Assembly (NCBI RefSeq): GCF_003852895.1
Contig: NZ_QUSW01000012.1
Span: forward strand, 1 to 64,000
Length of the DNA: 64,000 bases
Direction: 5' to 3'
Source: Rhizobacter terrae
GTDB lineage: Bacteria; Pseudomonadota; Gammaproteobacteria; Burkholderiales; Burkholderiaceae_C
The notes beneath the pieces were generated by a model that saw only the letters and a list, made by a program, of their open reading frames with translations, had not been told where the DNA came from and did not search any database. Position numbers and translations under genes: made by a program. Positions 27,499 through 37,156 of this stretch are shown here, one piece after another; position 1 is the stretch's first letter; the number at the start of each line of letters is the position of its first letter.

Positions 27499-27514
27499 AC
27501 CTGTCATAACAGGT
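27499..27514. promoter_or_regulatory. Operator-like palindrome ACCTGTCATAACAGGT before the UTRA regulator
   Basis: A perfect inverted repeat (ACCTGT/ACAGGT, 4-nt CATA centre) ending 15 nt before ATG 27530. It resembles HutC-type GntR operators and likely mediates autoregulation by the following gene and control of the downstream flavoprotein operon. Confidence 0.6.
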
Positions 27515-27529
27515 TGAGTGAATCGTCCG

Positions 27530-28282
27530 ATGAACGCTGCCCGCAAGACATCGCCCGCCGTCGCGCTCATGCCCTCGGTGCCCATGCACTCGCAGATCCG
27601 CGAGATCGTCAGGCGCCGCATCCTCGACGGCACCTACGCCCCGCATTCGCAGATGCCCTCGGAGGCCCAGATGATGGAAGCCTTCAAGGTCAGCCGCATC
27701 ACCATCCGCCAGGCGCTGGGTGACCTGCAAAAGGAAGGCCTGATCTTCAAGGTGGCCGGCAAGGGCAGCTTCGTGGCCAAGCCCAAGGCCTTCCAGAGCC
27801 TGTCCAAGCTGCAGGGCTTCGGCGAGGCGATGGCACCCGCAGGCTACGAGACCTTCAACCAGGTGCTCAGCATGCGCCGCACGAGTGCCGGCGAGCTGGT
27901 TGCCAAGCGGCTGCAGCTGTCCCTGGGTTCGCCGGTCTACGAGATCAAGCGGCTGCGCTACCTCAACCGCGAACCCATCTCGGTGGACGTGAGCTACTTC
28001 GACGTAGCGCTGGGCGAACGCCTCGCGCAGGAGGATCTGGCCACGCGCGACATCTTCCTCATCCTGGAGAACGACTACGGCATGCACCTCACGCATGCCG
28101 ACGTGCAGATCGAAGCCATCTCGGCCGACGAGTCGCTGTCGCGACACCTGCGCACGGCCGAGTCCTCGCCGCTGCTGCGCATCGAGCGGCTCACGCATGC
28201 CGACGACCGGCCGGTGGACTTCGAATTCCTCTACTACCGCGGCGACGCCTTCCAGTACCGGCTGCGCATCGACCGCTGCTGA
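27530..28282 (+). CDS. GntR-family regulator, HutC/UTRA type
   Basis: A 250-residue regulator. The winged helix (MPSEAQMMEAFKVSRITIRQ, then ALGDLQKEGLIFKVAGKGSF) is followed by a UTRA ligand-binding domain (SKLQGFGEAM, VYEIKRLRYLNREPISVDVS, DFEFLYYRGDAFQYRLRI). UTRA domains sense small molecules such as histidine intermediates, phosphonates or amino sugars. A GTG at 27518 is an alternative start. It is divergent from atzF and stands 23 nt ahead of the flavoprotein, so it is the likely local regulator of the redox/transport operon. Confidence 0.88.
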   Translation: MNAARKTSPAVALMPSVPMHSQIREIVRRRILDGTYAPHSQMPSEAQMMEAFKVSRITIRQALGDLQKEGLIFKVAGKGSFVAKPKAFQSLSKLQGFGEAMAPAGYETFNQVLSMRRTSAGELVAKRLQLSLGSPVYEIKRLRYLNREPISVDVSYFDVALGERLAQEDLATRDIFLILENDYGMHLTHADVQIEAISADESLSRHLRTAESSPLLRIERLTHADDRPVDFEFLYYRGDAFQYRLRIDRC

Positions 28283-28305
28283 TGTCACAACAACATGGAG
28301 CCCAC

Positions 28306-30036
28306 ATGAACACGATCGATCTGGAGTTCGACCTCGTCGTCATCGGCGGCGGCACCGGCGGCCCCATGGCCGCGGTGAAGGCCAAGGAGCGCAACCCCAA
28401 GCTGCGCGTGCTGCTGATCGACAAGGCCAACGTCAAGCGCAGCGGCGCCATCTCCATGGGCATGGACGGGCTGAACAACGCCGTCATCCCCGGCCACGCC
28501 ACGCCCGAGCAGTACGTGAAGGAGATCACCGTCGCCAACGACGGCATCGTCGACCAGGAAGCGGTGATGGCCTATGCGGCGCACAGCTTCGACATGATCC
28601 AGGAACTGGACCGCTGGGGCGTGAAGTTCGAGAAGGACGAGACCGGCGACTACAGCGTGCGCAAGGTGCACCACCTGGGCGCCTACGTGCTGCCCATGCC
28701 CGAGGGGCACCACATGAAGCGCATCCTGTACCGGCAGCTCAAGCGCGCCCGCGTGGAGATCACCAACCGCGTGGTGGTGACGCGCGTGCTGACCGGCCCG
28801 GATGGCGAGGTTGCCGCAGTGATGGGCTTTGACTGCCGCACCGCGGAGCTCTACGTGATCCGCACCAAGGCGGCGGTGATCTGCACCGGCGCCGCCGGCC
28901 GCCTGGGCCTGCCCGCCTCGGGCTACCTGATGGGCACCTACGAGAACCCCACCAACTGCGGCGATGGCCACGCCATGGCTTTCCACGCCGGTGCGGACCT
29001 GGCCAACCTGGAGTGCTTCCAGATCAACCCGCTCATCAAGGACTACAACGGTCCGGCCTGCGCCTACGTGACCGGCCCGCTGGGCGGCTACACCGCCAAC
29101 TCCCACGGCGAGCGCTTCATCGAATGCGACTACTGGAGCGGCCAGATGATGCAGGAGTTCTACAACGAACTGCAAAGCGGCAACGGCCCGGTATTCCTCA
29201 AGCTGGATCACCTCGCAGAGGAAACGATCCAGAACATCGAGACCATCCTGCACACCAACGAGCGCCCCAGCCGCGGCCGCTTCCATGAAAAGCGCGGCAA
29301 CGACTACCGCAGCGAGATGGTGGAGATGCACATCTCCGAGATCGGCTTCTGCAGCGGGCACAGCGCCTCGGGCATCCACATCAACGCGCGCGGCGAGACC
29401 TCGGTGAAGGGCTTGTATGCCGCCGGCGATTGCGCCAGCGTGCCGCACAACTACATGCTGGGCGCGTTCGTGTACGGCAAGCATTGCGGGATCAATGCAG
29501 CAGCCTATTGCGACGAGACGGCACACGCGGCCATCGACACCGAGGCGCAGGCCGCAGAAGCCCTGCGCATCCAGGCGCCCCTGCAGCGCGAGGGCGGCCT
29601 CACGCCCTGGCAGGTCGAATACAAGACGCGCCGCCTGGTCAACGACTACCTGCAGCCGCCCAAGATCACGCGCAAGTACCACATCGGGCTCAAGCGCTTC
29701 GAGGAGATCCGCGAAGACATGCAGCACATGAGCGCGGCCAACCCGCACGAGCTGATGCGCGCCATGGAGGCCACGTCCATCCTCGACTGCGCGGAGATGG
29801 CGGCGCACGCCTCGCTGTACCGCACCGAGAGCCGCTGGGGCCTGTACCACAGCCGCGTCGACCACCCCGAGCGCGACGACGCCAACTGGTTCTGCCACAC
29901 GCTGCTCAGCCGCGACGCGCAAGGCCGCATCGGCATGCGCAAGAAAGACATCGAGCCCTACATCGTGCCGGTGGACGAAGAAGAACGCACCGCCTACCAG
30001 CGCCTGCGCGTGGCGCGCACCGCCGAAGCCGCCTGA
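28306..30036 (+). CDS. FAD-dependent oxidoreductase, fumarate reductase/AprA-like flavoprotein
   Basis: A 576-residue FAD_binding_2 flavoprotein. The dinucleotide-binding motif VVIGGGTGGPMAA is at residues about 10-22. Later blocks include CTGAAGRLGLPASGYL, NPTNCGDGHAMAFHAGADL and the second FAD contact GLYAAGDCASVPHN near residue 385. It has no signal peptide, so it acts in the cytoplasm. It resembles adenylylsulfate-reductase alpha and fumarate-reductase flavoproteins and is followed 15 nt later by a two-cluster ferredoxin, as in AprAB. True APS reductase or succinate dehydrogenase is unlikely given the other operon members. The substrate is unknown. Confidence 0.82.
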   Translation: MNTIDLEFDLVVIGGGTGGPMAAVKAKERNPKLRVLLIDKANVKRSGAISMGMDGLNNAVIPGHATPEQYVKEITVANDGIVDQEAVMAYAAHSFDMIQELDRWGVKFEKDETGDYSVRKVHHLGAYVLPMPEGHHMKRILYRQLKRARVEITNRVVVTRVLTGPDGEVAAVMGFDCRTAELYVIRTKAAVICTGAAGRLGLPASGYLMGTYENPTNCGDGHAMAFHAGADLANLECFQINPLIKDYNGPACAYVTGPLGGYTANSHGERFIECDYWSGQMMQEFYNELQSGNGPVFLKLDHLAEETIQNIETILHTNERPSRGRFHEKRGNDYRSEMVEMHISEIGFCSGHSASGIHINARGETSVKGLYAAGDCASVPHNYMLGAFVYGKHCGINAAAYCDETAHAAIDTEAQAAEALRIQAPLQREGGLTPWQVEYKTRRLVNDYLQPPKITRKYHIGLKRFEEIREDMQHMSAANPHELMRAMEATSILDCAEMAAHASLYRTESRWGLYHSRVDHPERDDANWFCHTLLSRDAQGRIGMRKKDIEPYIVPVDEEERTAYQRLRVARTAEAA

Positions 30037-30051
30037 CCCAAGGAGCATCCC

Positions 30052-30285
30052 ATGACCATTGCCCTCACCCCCACCCAGGTTCCGGTCGTCATCGACGAAT
30101 CCAAGTGCATTGCCGACAAGGGCTGCACCGTGTGCGTGGACGTGTGCCCGCTGGACGTGCTGGCCATCGACCTGGTGAAGAACAAGGCCTTCATGAAGTT
30201 CGACGAGTGCTGGTATTGCCTGCCCTGCGAACAGGACTGCCCCACCGGCGCAGTGAAGGTCGAGATTCCCTACCTGCTGCGCTGA
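30052..30285 (+). CDS. Small 2x[4Fe-4S] ferredoxin (AprB-like partner)
   Basis: A 77-residue protein with eight cysteines in two sets: Cys19, 25, 28, 32 (first spacing C-x5-C is unusual) and Cys53, 56, 59, 63. This is enough for two [4Fe-4S] clusters. It starts behind AAGGAG. Placement directly after the flavoprotein suggests that it is the electron-transfer subunit of the same complex. Confidence 0.85.
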   Translation: MTIALTPTQVPVVIDESKCIADKGCTVCVDVCPLDVLAIDLVKNKAFMKFDECWYCLPCEQDCPTGAVKVEIPYLLR

Positions 30286-30292
30286 GGTGGCC

Positions 30293-31240
30293 ATGACATC
30301 CACGCTTGCACAGCGGCTGGAAGCGGCCGACCCCACCGTGCGCCGCCTGGCCGTGATGGACCTGCCGTACAGCGACGAGGACGACATCGTGCCCTTGCTG
30401 CTGCCTCGCCTGCTGGACGGCGACGCGACGGTGCGCATCGAGGCGGTGAAGGCCCTGGAAGGCTTCGAGGAGCCGGAGGTGGTGCAGTCGCTCGCGCCCA
30501 TGCTGCTCGACGAGGACGAAGGCGTGCGCCAGGCCGCGGCCGACGTGCTGGCCGAACTCAAGGAGACGGCGTCCGCCGGGCCCTTGCTGCCGATGCTGCT
30601 GCGCGGCCCGTCGCAGGCGCGCGCGTCGGCGTTCCGTGCCATCCGTGCGCTGCGCTCGCCCGAGGCCTTCGAGCCGGCGATGCAGTCCTTGCGCGATCCG
30701 GACGCCGCCGTGCGACGCGAGGCCGTGGGCGTGCTGGGCTACCTGAAGAACGCGGCGGCCGTCGGCGAACTGGCCGAGGTCGCGGCCAACGACCCCGACG
30801 CCGAAGTGCGCCGCATCGCCATCGGCGCCCTGGGCTACTCCAACACCGTGAGCGTGCTGCCTGCCCTGGTCCGCGCCCTGGCCGACGGCATGTGGATGGT
30901 GCGCGAGGAGGCCGCCCAGACCATCGGCAAGCTCAAGCTCGCTCCCGCGGTGGGCGAACTGGTGCGCGCCATGGCCGACGAGTACTGGCAGGTACGGGTC
31001 AAGGCCGCGCGCAGCCTGGGCTGGCTCAAGGCCGAGGCCGCCCTGCCCGCGCTGGTCACCTCCCTCACGCATCCGGTGAGCAACCTGCGCAAGGAAGCCG
31101 TGATCGCGCTGGGCGAAATCGGCGACACGCGCGCCATCGCGCCGCTGGAGGCTTCGCTGGACGACCCGGACCCCGACGTGCGCAAGCTCGCGCGCCTGGC
31201 ACTCACGTCGATCACCCTGGCAGGGAGGAAACCGGCATGA
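30293..31240 (+). CDS. HEAT-repeat protein
   Basis: A 315-residue soluble alpha-solenoid made of about eight to nine HEAT/PBS-lyase-like repeats, each with a DxDxxVRxxAxxALG-type core (for example DPDAAVRREAVGVLGYLKNA). Such proteins act as scaffolds or cofactor-lyase-like chaperones. It is between two ferredoxin genes, and its stop overlaps the second ferredoxin start (ATGA). A role in assembling or docking the flavoprotein/ferredoxin complex is plausible but unproven. ATG 30293 (GAGG 5 nt upstream) is preferred over GTG 30287. Confidence 0.85.
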   Translation: MTSTLAQRLEAADPTVRRLAVMDLPYSDEDDIVPLLLPRLLDGDATVRIEAVKALEGFEEPEVVQSLAPMLLDEDEGVRQAAADVLAELKETASAGPLLPMLLRGPSQARASAFRAIRALRSPEAFEPAMQSLRDPDAAVRREAVGVLGYLKNAAAVGELAEVAANDPDAEVRRIAIGALGYSNTVSVLPALVRALADGMWMVREEAAQTIGKLKLAPAVGELVRAMADEYWQVRVKAARSLGWLKAEAALPALVTSLTHPVSNLRKEAVIALGEIGDTRAIAPLEASLDDPDPDVRKLARLALTSITLAGRKPA

Positions 31241-31566
31241 CCTTCGTCGTCACCGAAGCCTGCATCCGCTGCAAGTACACCGACTGCGTGAGCGTGTGCC
31301 CCGTGGACTGCTTCCACGAGGGGCCCAACTTCCTCGCCATCGATCCGCAGGCCTGCATCGACTGCGCCGTGTGCGTTCCGGAATGCCCGGTGAACGCCAT
31401 CGTGGCCGACCATGAGCTGGCGCCCGAACAGCAGCACTTCCTTCAACTCAACGCCACGCTGGCCGGCCAGTGGCCCGTCATCAACGCCGCACGTGAACCG
31501 CTGCCCGATGCCGAGCAGTGGGCCGGCGTGACCTCCAAGCTGGACCACCTGGTCCAGCCTGCCTGA
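31237..31566 (+). CDS. fdxA: FdxA-like seven-iron ferredoxin
   Basis: A 109-residue ferredoxin with the N-terminal motif CIRCKYTDCVSVCPVDCF and a second CxxCxxCxxxCP set (Cys40, 43, 46, 50), as in [3Fe-4S][4Fe-4S] FdxA proteins. It has the typical longer C-terminal tail. It is translationally coupled to the HEAT protein. Together with the Fpr-like reductase downstream it could carry electrons between NADP(H) and the flavoprotein. Confidence 0.88.
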   Translation: MTFVVTEACIRCKYTDCVSVCPVDCFHEGPNFLAIDPQACIDCAVCVPECPVNAIVADHELAPEQQHFLQLNATLAGQWPVINAAREPLPDAEQWAGVTSKLDHLVQPA

Positions 31567-31697
31567 ACCGGATTCGCCCTGCAGTCCTGCGAGCAGCCGC
31601 GCATGAACCCCCAGCGCACCACGACCGCCCGAAGGTGGCATCTGACTTGCAGTCCCGAGGAGACAAGACGCTTCCCTCACATCACGGAGATTCGTTC

Positions 31698-33119
31698 ATG
31701 AAGCACATCGTCTTGCAGGCCTGCGCCGCCCTGTGCATGGCTGCGGCCTCGCCCGCATGGGCTGCCAAGCAGGAAGTCGTCATCGGCATCGGCACGCAGA
31801 ACACCACCACCAACACCGTCACGGGCGGCGTGGTGCTCAAGGAGCTCAAGCTGATCGAGAAGTACCTGCCGCACACCGGCAAGTACAAGGACATCACCTT
31901 CAAGCTGGACTGGCAGAACTTCACCTCCGGCCCGCCCATCACCAACGGCATGATGGCCAAGAAGCTGCACATCGGGATGATGGGCGACTACCCCCTGCTG
32001 GTGAACGGCGCCACCGGCCAGGCACAGCCGGGCAACGAGACGCAGCTCGTGGCCGTGATCGCCTACAACGCCTTCGGCTCGGGCAACGGCATCGTGGTGC
32101 ACAAGGACTCGCCCTACTACCAGCTGAGCGACCTCAAGGGCAAGACGGTGTCGGTGCCCTTCGGCTCGGCCGCACACGGCATGGTGCTGCAGGCCCTGCA
32201 GTCGCGTGGCCTCAGCCCCGACACCTTCTTCAACCTGGTGAGCCAGAGCCCCGAGGTAGGCACGACCAACCTGCAGGAGAAGAAGATCGACGCGCACGCC
32301 GACTTCGTGCCGTTCTCCGACCTGCTGCCCTACCGCGGCTTCGCGCGAAAGATCTTCGATGGCGTGGAGACCAAGGTACCCACCTTCCACGGCGTGGTGG
32401 TGCGCAAGGACTTCGCCACCGAGTATCCCGAGGTGGTGGTGGCCTACATCAAGGCGCTGATCGAAGCCAACGGCTGGCTGCGCGCCAACCCCGCGGCCGC
32501 GGCGGCGAAGATCGAGGAGTGGACCCGGATCGAGAAGGAAGTGGCCTACCTCTACCTCGGCCCCGGCGGCATCCACACGCTGGACCCGAGCATCAAGCCG
32601 CGCTGGCTGGACACCATCCGCACCGGCCACGAGGTGCTCACGAAGATGAACCGTGTGAAGGGCCTGGACATCAACGCCTGGGTCAACGAGACCTACCTGC
32701 GCGAGGCCTTCAAGGAACTCAAGCTCGACTACGACGCGCAGAAGCAGACGCTCGCGAACTACGACGTCGGCGGCACCGACCCCTTGTGCAAGACACCGAT
32801 CTCGCGGCCCAAGGAGGCCGGCGAGGTGTGGATCGAGGGCGCGGGCATCACCGCGTACGCCTCGCCCACCTGCACGCTGGCGGCCGTCCACAAGGCGCAG
32901 GCCGAGAACAAGAAGGTGCGCGTGGCCTACCTGGTGGACAAGGCGCTGGGCATCAAGCTTTTCGCCGACAAGGCCTTCTTCGCACTGAACACCAGCGATC
33001 CGAAGAAGCCGCAGATCGTGCCCTTCCTGCTGAAGAAGGATGCCGAGGCGCACGCCGCGAGCATCGGCGGGCGGGTGGGCAGCTATTCCGATGCCCTGGC
33101 TGCGGCCGCGGGCCTGTGA
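31698..33119 (+). CDS. ABC substrate-binding protein with C-terminal NosL-like domain
   Basis: A 473-residue periplasmic protein with signal peptide (AAASPAWAAK). Residues about 22-370 are a NitT/TauT-type binding domain (VVIGIGTQNTTTNTVTGG, GPPITNGMMAKKLHIGMMGD, PYRGFARKIFDG). Residues about 375-473 form an extra domain (WIEGAGITAYASPTCTLAAV, VAYLVDKALG, AEAHAASIGGRVGSYSDAL) resembling NosL, a copper-binding family from nitrous-oxide reductase maturation. The two Cys (PLCKTP, SPTCTL) could bind metal or thiol. Typical SsuA-type proteins are about 320 residues and lack this part. It is followed by its permease and ATPase. Confidence 0.8.
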   Translation: MKHIVLQACAALCMAAASPAWAAKQEVVIGIGTQNTTTNTVTGGVVLKELKLIEKYLPHTGKYKDITFKLDWQNFTSGPPITNGMMAKKLHIGMMGDYPLLVNGATGQAQPGNETQLVAVIAYNAFGSGNGIVVHKDSPYYQLSDLKGKTVSVPFGSAAHGMVLQALQSRGLSPDTFFNLVSQSPEVGTTNLQEKKIDAHADFVPFSDLLPYRGFARKIFDGVETKVPTFHGVVVRKDFATEYPEVVVAYIKALIEANGWLRANPAAAAAKIEEWTRIEKEVAYLYLGPGGIHTLDPSIKPRWLDTIRTGHEVLTKMNRVKGLDINAWVNETYLREAFKELKLDYDAQKQTLANYDVGGTDPLCKTPISRPKEAGEVWIEGAGITAYASPTCTLAAVHKAQAENKKVRVAYLVDKALGIKLFADKAFFALNTSDPKKPQIVPFLLKKDAEAHAASIGGRVGSYSDALAAAAGL

Positions 33120-33146
33120 CCACGATGTGCCATGAGGGGAATGACC

Positions 33147-34102
33147 ATGTCGACCGCACCGCGCCGATTGTTCGAGGAAGTCTCCGACCAGCACCCGCCG
33201 CCCGAATTGCCGGCCATCGCACTGGTGCGGGTGGAAGATGCACTGCGTCCGCCGGCAGCCGCACCAGCGCCTGAGGCCACCGAACCCGCGCGTGCATCGC
33301 GTGCCGTCCAGGCGCTGCGAGAGAACGGGCCGGGCATCGCCATGGGGGCCGCGTCGCTGCTGAGCATGCTGGTCTTCTGGCACCTGGCCACCACGCACCG
33401 CTGGGACTTCTACATCCGCTTCACCAACATCCCCACCCCGCTGGACGTGCTGGACAAGGTGATGCAGGTCAACGCCAACGGCAAGTTCATCACCAACGTG
33501 GGCATGAGCCTGCGGCGCATCTTCCTCGGCTTCGCGGTGGCCACGCTGCTGGGCGTGGCCATGGGACTGCTGATTGGCCGCTACCGCATCGCGCGCGGCC
33601 TGCTGTTCCCGGCGCTGGAGGCGTTGCGTCCCATCCCGGCCATCGCGTGGGTGCCCATCTCCATCATGCTGTGGCCCGACAACGAGGTGAGCATCGTCTT
33701 CATCACCTTCATCGGCGCGTTCTTTCCCATCCTGCTCAACACGGTGAGCGGCGTGCAGGCAGTGGACGGCGTGCTGCTGCGCGCCGGGCAGTGCCTGGGC
33801 GCGAAGGAGGCGCAGCTCATGTGGCACGTGGTGCTGCCAGGCGCGGCGCCGCAGATCTTCACCGGGCTGGCGGTGGGCATGGGCGTGGCGTGGGTGTCGC
33901 TCATCGCGGCGGAGATGATCTCCGGCCAGTTCGGCATCGGCTACTTCACCTGGGAGGCCTACTCGCTCATCTCCTACCCCGAGATCGTGCTGGGCATGAT
34001 CACCATCGGCCTGCTGGGGCTGGCCTGCAGCGGGCTCATCCGCCTGGCGGGGCGCTCGCTGATGCCGTGGCTGGGCCTGGCCGGCCGTGCGGGAGGTGCG
34101 CG

Positions 34103-34106
<4 letters not shown>
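33147..34106 (+). CDS. ABC transporter permease (NitT/TauT type)
   Basis: A 319-residue inner-membrane permease. A hydrophilic N-terminal extension of about 65 residues (Pro/Ala-rich) precedes the helices. The conserved cytoplasmic loop AGQCLGAKEAQLMWHVVLPG is present, as is PIPAIAWVPISIMLW, typical of SsuC/NrtB. ATG 33147 (AGGGGA 6 nt upstream) is preferred over ATG 33132. It overlaps the ATPase by ATGA. Confidence 0.88.
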
Positions 34107-34959
<853 letters not shown>

Positions 34960-34963
<4 letters not shown>

Positions 34964-35259
34964 CGCCCTTCGACTTCCCGCAGGCCATCGTGGACCACCA
35001 GGGCAGCGGCGTGCTGGAGCTGACCTGGCAGGACGGCTCGGTCTCGCGGCTGCCGCATGCGGTGCTGCGGGCCTCGTGCAGATGCGCGGGATGCGAGCAG
35101 GCGCGACGGCACGGTGCACCGCCGCAGTCCGCCGGCGACGTGCGCATCGCGGGCATCGTTCCCGTCGGCGACAAGGGCCTGAACCTCGCGTTCAGCGACG
35201 GGCACGCCCGCGGCATCTACCCTTGGCCCTACCTGCACGACATCACGCAGTCCCTCTGA
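34960..35259 (+). CDS. DUF971 (GBBH-like N-terminal) protein
   Basis: A 99-residue single-domain protein of the DUF971 family (LELTWQDGSVSRLPHAVLRA, GLNLAFSDGHARGIYPWPYL). Cys40, Cys42, Cys45 and His51 form a compact metal-binding set, like the zinc site in the N-terminal domain of gamma-butyrobetaine hydroxylase. DUF971 proteins are often linked with Fe-S carrier genes, which suits an operon rich in Fe-S proteins. Its role here is unknown. Confidence 0.85.
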
Positions 35260-35281
35260 GAAGCTCTGAGAAAGGCAAGGC

Positions 35282-36058
35282 ATGTCCAACCTCGGCACCG
35301 AACGCGTCCTGCACGTGCACCACTGGAACGACACCCTGTTCTCGTTCCGCACCACCCGCGACCCCGCGCTGCGATTCCGCAATGGCCACTTCGTCATGAT
35401 CGGCCTGCCCGTGGACGGCAAGCCCCTGCTGCGCGCCTACAGCGTGGCCAGCGCCAACCACGACGAGCACCTCGAATTCTTCAGCATCAAGGTCGAGAAC
35501 GGCCCCCTCACTTCGCGGCTGCAGCACCTCAAGCCCGGCGACGAGATCATCGTGGGCCGCAAGCCCGTGGGCACCCTGGTGCTCGATGACCTGCGCCCCG
35601 GCCGCAACCTGTACCTGCTGTCCACCGGCACCGGCCTGGCTCCCTTCATCAGCATCATCCAGGACCCCGAGACCTACGAGCGCTTCGAGAAGGTGGTGCT
35701 CGTGCACGGCGTGCGCCAGGTCGACGAGCTGGCCTATGCCGACTTCTTCCAGCACCAGTTGCCCGAGCATGAGTTCCTGGGCGAGATGCTCAAGGACAAG
35801 CTGATCTACTACCCCACCGTCACCCGCGAGCAGTTCCGCAACATGGGCCGGCTGACGGACCTGATCGAGTCGGGCAAGCTGTGCGCCGACATCGGCCTGC
35901 CGATGATCGACCCCGCCAGCGACCGCGTGATGATCTGCGGCAGCGAGGCCATGCTCAAGGACACCTGCAAGCTGCTGGATGCGCGTGGGTTCCAGATCAG
36001 CCCGCGCCAGGGTGAGCAAGGCGACTACGTGATTGAACGCGCCTTCGTCGAGAAGTAA
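35282..36058 (+). CDS. fpr: Ferredoxin-NADP reductase
   Basis: A 258-residue FAD enzyme of the bacterial Fpr class. The FAD contact RAYSVAS is near residue 50, STGTGLAPFISI forms the NADP-binding loop near 120, MICGSEAML lies near 220, and the C-terminus is YVIERAFVEK. It transfers electrons between NADPH and ferredoxin. Inside this operon it probably supplies or drains electrons for the ferredoxins and flavoprotein. Confidence 0.92.
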   Translation: MSNLGTERVLHVHHWNDTLFSFRTTRDPALRFRNGHFVMIGLPVDGKPLLRAYSVASANHDEHLEFFSIKVENGPLTSRLQHLKPGDEIIVGRKPVGTLVLDDLRPGRNLYLLSTGTGLAPFISIIQDPETYERFEKVVLVHGVRQVDELAYADFFQHQLPEHEFLGEMLKDKLIYYPTVTREQFRNMGRLTDLIESGKLCADIGLPMIDPASDRVMICGSEAMLKDTCKLLDARGFQISPRQGEQGDYVIERAFVEK

Positions 36059-36061
36059 GGC

Positions 36062-37084
36062 ATGCCCGGCGCCGCCCTCGCTGCCCGCGGCCTCGCGGCA
36101 TGGTCCGCACTGGGCGCCCTGGTGCCGGGCGTGGCGCTGTGCGCGGTGATCGCCGCGGCCTCGGGCTTCGTCGCCGGACTGCACGGCGGGCCGCCACTGC
36201 TGTATGCCCTCTTCTTCGGTCTGTGCTTCCATTACCTGCATGACGATGAGCGCACGCGCACAGGCATCGACTGGTGCTCGCGGACGCTGCTGCGCCTGGG
36301 CATCGCGCTCCTGGGGGCACGCATCACCGTGGCGCAGATGGCCACGCTGGGCTGGACGACGATGGCGATCGTCGTGGCCGGCATTGCCGCCACCATCGCC
36401 GCCGGCCTCTTGCTCGCCCGGCTGCTGCGCCTGCCTGCCTCGCAGGGCATGCTGTCGGGCGGCGCCACCGCCATCTGCGGTGCATCCGCGGCCCTGGCGC
36501 TGTCGGCCGTCCTGCCGCGCTCGCGCGAACAGGAACGCTTCACGCTCGTGGTGGTGGCCGGCGTCACCACCTTGTCGACGCTGGCGATGCTCAGCTACCC
36601 GGCCATCGCGCGGGCCCTTTCGCTGCCTCCTGCCGCGGCCGGGCTCTTCCTGGGCGGGAGCATCCACGACGTGGCCCAGGTGGTCGGCGCGGGCCACCTC
36701 ATGGGCCCCGCGGTCGAGACGCAGGCCACGCTGGTGAAACTGCTGCGCATCTCCTTCCTCGCACCCGTGGTGGCCGTGGTGGCGCTGACCGCACGCTCGC
36801 GTGGCCTTGGCGACGGCACACGCACGCCGGTGCTTCCAGGCTTCCTGGTGGCCTTCGTCGCGCTCGTGGCGCTCAACTCGCTGGGCGGCATACCCGCCGC
36901 ATGGCAGCCGCACGCGGCGGATGTGTCGCGTGCAGGCATCGTCGTGGCCATCGCTGCGCTGGGCATCAAGACCTCGCCGCGCGCGCTCATGCAGGCGGGC
37001 TGGAAAGCACTGGCCATGCTCGTGCTGGAAACGCTGTGGCTGGCCTCGCTGATGTGCATCGCAGCCTGGCTGCTGTCGCCATGA
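36062..37084 (+). CDS. yeiH: YeiH-family (UPF0324) membrane protein, putative sulfate/sulfite exporter
   Basis: A 340-residue inner-membrane protein with about ten helices and the family motifs LGIALLGARI, LSGGATAICGASAALA and GGSIHDVAQVVGAGHL. UPF0324 members have been proposed as exporters of sulfate or sulfite in organosulfonate catabolism. It starts 3 nt after fpr and is the last gene of the operon. Its presence is one of the few hints that the operon handles a sulfur compound. Confidence 0.85.
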   Translation: MPGAALAARGLAAWSALGALVPGVALCAVIAAASGFVAGLHGGPPLLYALFFGLCFHYLHDDERTRTGIDWCSRTLLRLGIALLGARITVAQMATLGWTTMAIVVAGIAATIAAGLLLARLLRLPASQGMLSGGATAICGASAALALSAVLPRSREQERFTLVVVAGVTTLSTLAMLSYPAIARALSLPPAAAGLFLGGSIHDVAQVVGAGHLMGPAVETQATLVKLLRISFLAPVVAVVALTARSRGLGDGTRTPVLPGFLVAFVALVALNSLGGIPAAWQPHAADVSRAGIVVAIAALGIKTSPRALMQAGWKALAMLVLETLWLASLMCIAAWLLSP

Positions 37085-37105
37085 AGCCCTGAAAGCCCTG
37101 CCTTT

Positions 37106-37118
37106 GTTGCGCCGCAAC
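37106..37118. promoter_or_regulatory. Short palindrome GTTGCGCCGCAAC
   Basis: Six-bp perfect arms around a single C, between the yeiH stop and the hybrid kinase start, flanked by CTTTG and CAAAG. It may be a weak terminator stem or an operator for the kinase gene; no T-run follows. Low confidence. Confidence 0.3.
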
Positions 37119-37156
37119 ATGCAAAGCGGCCCCGGCCCTTTGCTATCCTGAACCGC

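Noticed and set aside
28285-30642. Long minus-strand open frame opposite the flavoprotein and ferredoxin genes
   Set aside because: No recognisable domain, composition typical of antisense frames, and the plus strand has well-defined genes with ribosome-binding sites.
31677-33827. Long minus-strand open frame opposite the NosL-type binding protein
   Set aside because: No domains or start signal; explained by codon bias of the plus-strand genes.
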